Program-made: the position numbers and the translations under genes
Source of the DNA: Lachnospiraceae bacterium
Lineage (GTDB): Bacteria > Bacillota > Clostridia > Lachnospirales > Lachnospiraceae
NCBI GenBank assembly: GCA_910576385.1
Contig: CAJTIR010000002.1
Location: forward strand, 1-64,000
Length of the DNA: 64,000 nucleotides
Direction of reading: 5' to 3'
Notes under the pieces: model-generated
Seen by the model: only the letters and a program-made list of their open reading frames with translations
Told to the model about the DNA's origin: nothing
Database searches by the model: none
In this document: positions 61,833 through 64,000 of the stretch, piece by piece
How positions within the stretch are numbered: position 1 is the first letter of the stretch
Layout: each line of letters starts with the position of its first letter

Positions 61833-63842
61833 CTATGATTCCCTAATATGTCTTGCGCCCAAATATCCCACAGATAAATGATAACACAACCATAGCGGAT
61901 GGCCCCAAGGATTCTCTATATTGCTGCAAACAGCAAAACACAAATAGGCAATTCCAACTCCTAAAAATAGTATATTGGCAGTTCGCCTTTTGTTTCTTGA
62001 AAAAATTCCTTTTATCACTATTGATAACATACTTAATTGAAACATAATATAAGGAAATAAAATGAACAATCCATAATAATATGCCATATAAAGATAACCA
62101 CTATAAACAGGAATCTTTTGACGAAATACTTTCAAATCTTTATTATGTCCAAATAAATTTAACCTTCTGGCATAATTTTGCCAGATTATTGGCAATTTCT
62201 CTTTCTCCTTTGTTTGTACATGTTTCATGCTCTCAGGATATTGCAGAGCAAACAATTCCTTGTCTTCTTCTGTAAGTTTTGTCAAATACACTTCCTGCTG
62301 ATATTCCAAATCTAAATTGAGATATCCAGGCAAATACTTTGTTCCAACATAGATCACGCATACACCAAGATAAGCAAATATCACTGCCACTGCAAAATAT
62401 AAAAATAATTTTCTATATTTTGTGAAATCTCCATTTATTTTTCGCAAAGATATAACAACAAACAGGCTGCTGATTAGCAAATATGTTATAATCCCTGGCA
62501 GATGATTACTTCTTAATACAAAAAACAGAGAGGCACTTGCACCAAATATGTTTTTCAGACAACAGTAAAATTCTCTCCTTTTATTTCTTTGTTCAAGTCT
62601 ATGAAGGTCTTTATCAAACATCCAATGGATTTTTGTAAAAAACACGATTTCCATCAAAACCGCATACATAGCCAGTTCCTCAGAACTTCGAAACATTCCA
62701 TGATAATCAATTGCCGGTTTTTTCATACGAAAAAATATGCAATACAAAATTCCTATAAAAAAAGTAATCTCCAAGGATGCCATCAAATCATAAAGCATTT
62801 TATCTGGCTTGTCCATATTTTGCCAGACAAAAACAAATACCGTCCCTGAAAAAAACATAGCATATACTGCTGCAGATTGTAAATCCTTGACTATAAATAA
62901 ATCACATACGATCATTCCTCCCCAAAGCCACAGCCAGCTAACCATTATTTTCCTATTCCATTGCTGCTTTACTAAAGGCTGTTCCCAAGAGACGAATGCA
63001 ATTGTTATTAATAATATTGCGCAAATTAAGATATGAAAACGATAAACTTGCAGATCTTTTAGCCAACCTGTTACATTTCCAATCAACATCCATACGAATA
63101 ATAAGCTGAACAAAAATCTTCTCATAGTTTTTCTTTGTTCTTGAGATAACCCCCCTCCAATTCTACTTCCGAAAAAATCTCCCATTATTTGCATGAAATT
63201 TTGCAGAATATCCACCAGCACATGACTCTCTTCCATTGACTTTTTTCTAAAAAATTTATGCCCGTAATGTACAAAAACAATCAATACTGCCATGACAACC
63301 AGAAATATTGGAACAAACAACTTTAAAAAATGAGGAATCGTAAACCAGGATGGCGTTGTGCGAATTTGTATGGCTGAAATAGAGATAAATTCTCCCTGCC
63401 CATCAAGGATCACAAGCCCCAATTTCTCCATTGGGATATTCCCGTCCAGAACAATCATATTTTTACCCTTGGTCAGTGAAAATATCTGTTCTGCCGCTTT
63501 TTTCCCGTCCTTATCAAAAAATTTGAGCACTCCTTCCAGAGCTTCTGTACTCAATCGATTCACTGTAATATAGAGATAGTTCCACGCCCGTTCATGACCA
63601 TCAAGATAATAACGTATAGGAGCTTTATCACTTAACAGCCAATACCCTTTTTTTTCCTTGTCATAACTCCAAGTGGACGATTCTTTCTGCAGTTCTGTGG
63701 GAGAGATATCATATACCCTGTCTGCAGACATAAATTCGTTAAAATTAATACTCCCTCCCATACGCATCATAACAAGCATTACACTGATCAAAATTGCCAC
63801 CAAAACAATCATAAATTTTTGACTTTTACTCTTTGCCTTCAA
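61833..63842 (-). CDS. Large uncharacterised membrane protein of the capsule locus
   Basis: I do not recognise the family. With the TTG start at 63842 it has about 669 residues. Parts are a basic tail, one helix (MIVLVAILISVMLVM), a region of about 140 residues likely outside the membrane (SSTWSYDKEKKGYWLL, GHERAWNYLYI), a second helix, and eight or nine more helices to the end. The TTG has AGGTG six bases upstream and lies just after the stop of the next gene upstream. An O-antigen ligase- or polymerase-like role is possible from context, but no diagnostic motif is visible. Confidence 0.7.
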   Translation of the reverse strand: MKAKSKSQKFMIVLVAILISVMLVMMRMGGSINFNEFMSADRVYDISPTELQKESSTWSYDKEKKGYWLLSDKAPIRYYLDGHERAWNYLYITVNRLSTEALEGVLKFFDKDGKKAAEQIFSLTKGKNMIVLDGNIPMEKLGLVILDGQGEFISISAIQIRTTPSWFTIPHFLKLFVPIFLVVMAVLIVFVHYGHKFFRKKSMEESHVLVDILQNFMQIMGDFFGSRIGGGLSQEQRKTMRRFLFSLLFVWMLIGNVTGWLKDLQVYRFHILICAILLITIAFVSWEQPLVKQQWNRKIMVSWLWLWGGMIVCDLFIVKDLQSAAVYAMFFSGTVFVFVWQNMDKPDKMLYDLMASLEITFFIGILYCIFFRMKKPAIDYHGMFRSSEELAMYAVLMEIVFFTKIHWMFDKDLHRLEQRNKRREFYCCLKNIFGASASLFFVLRSNHLPGIITYLLISSLFVVISLRKINGDFTKYRKLFLYFAVAVIFAYLGVCVIYVGTKYLPGYLNLDLEYQQEVYLTKLTEEDKELFALQYPESMKHVQTKEKEKLPIIWQNYARRLNLFGHNKDLKVFRQKIPVYSGYLYMAYYYGLFILFPYIMFQLSMLSIVIKGIFSRNKRRTANILFLGVGIAYLCFAVCSNIENPWGHPLWLCYHLSVGYLGARHIRES

Positions 63843-63855
63843 TGCTTTCACCTTC

Positions 63856-64000
63856 TTATGTTTCCGTGTTCTTAAACTGGCAGAACACACCTCCAATTGC
63901 AATATAATAAGTGAGCCAGGTTATATAAAAGTAAGGGGTAGCCACATCTTCTGTAAGTCCCTGAACTATATAATTTACCACTGCCAACAAAAAAAACAGT
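63856..64000 (-). CDS. C-terminal end of a membrane protein, O-antigen ligase-like (partial)
   Basis: The last 47 codons of a gene that enters from beyond the right edge, ending at TAA 63858-63856. The visible part is LFFLLAVVNYIVQGLTED, a helix with VQGL typical of the last segments of O-antigen ligase or polymerase families, then TPYFYITWLTYYIAIGGV and the polar tail QFKNTET. Its 3' end leads into the next start with 13 bases between. The family call rests on these few residues and context. Confidence 0.45.
   Translation of the reverse strand, partial: LFFLLAVVNYIVQGLTEDVATPYFYITWLTYYIAIGGVFCQFKNTET

Noticed and set aside
1-64000. CRISPR arrays, tRNA and rRNA genes, phage integrase or transposase genes
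   Set aside because: No regular spaced repeats, no cloverleaf with CCA end, and no recombinase motifs were found by eye on either strand; weak cases could be missed without a scan.

Overview
The window looks like chromosomal DNA of a low-to-mid GC Firmicute of class Clostridia, most likely a Lachnospiraceae gut commensal. Pointers are AGGAGG-type ribosome binding sites, sigma-A promoters with 17-base spacers, an archaeal-type phosphoglycerate-mutase homologue beside homoserine dehydrogenase, LytR-CpsA-Psr (LCP) proteins, secreted fibronectin-III amidases and a long glycan locus. No rRNA, tRNA or CRISPR array was seen.

Region 1 (1-4700) is an AT-rich accessory island. An FMN riboswitch with its own promoter and terminator has no recognisable flavin gene in the 310 bases below it. 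Beside it lie a NADAR-family (ADP-ribose) protein behind an unknown 138-residue protein, a divergent KptA/Tpt1 RNA 2'-phosphotransferase, a short Uma2-type nuclease, and a complete restriction-modification pair whose endonuclease is a clear EcoRV homologue.

Region 2 (4700-27000) is mainly core genome: tex, small membrane proteins, the pheB-hom-apgM threonine cluster, prfB with its programmed frameshift, an sdpR-sdpI-alkD-ogt operon under a doubly operated promoter, an AAA ATPase with a decaying nuclease-like partner, a lipoprotein amidase, pyk, arcC, a membrane-anchored HtrA protease and glmS. Several broken genes (Ig-like surface protein, YciI, WYL regulator) are scattered between them.

Region 3 (26862-42388) is an envelope block on the minus strand: an LCP ligase, a polyprenyl-phosphate sugar transferase and four glycosyltransferase domains or more, then three secreted fibronectin-III proteins (a glucosaminidase, an amidase and one without an enzyme domain) and a diguanylate cyclase. 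A 63-bp MITE-like element with 8-bp target duplications lies next to the second LCP gene.

Region 4 (42388-64000) is a capsule or exopolysaccharide locus, transcribed right to left. CapD/PglF-type dehydratase, PglE-type aminotransferase and acetyltransferase genes suggest a 2,4-diamino-2,4,6-trideoxyhexose. A PglC-type transferase would load the first sugar on undecaprenyl phosphate. A UDP-HexNAc dehydrogenase and a C4-epimerase suggest a HexNAc uronic acid. Several glycosyltransferases, a FemAB-like transferase, a Wzx flippase, an EpsG-like polymerase, a Wzz-type protein and an LCP ligase complete the pathway. The locus contains an alpha-L-rhamnosidase pseudogene and a DUF1703 ATPase pseudogene. 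In several pseudogenes here (YciI, rhamnosidase, DUF1703) both ends survive and the middle is deleted.
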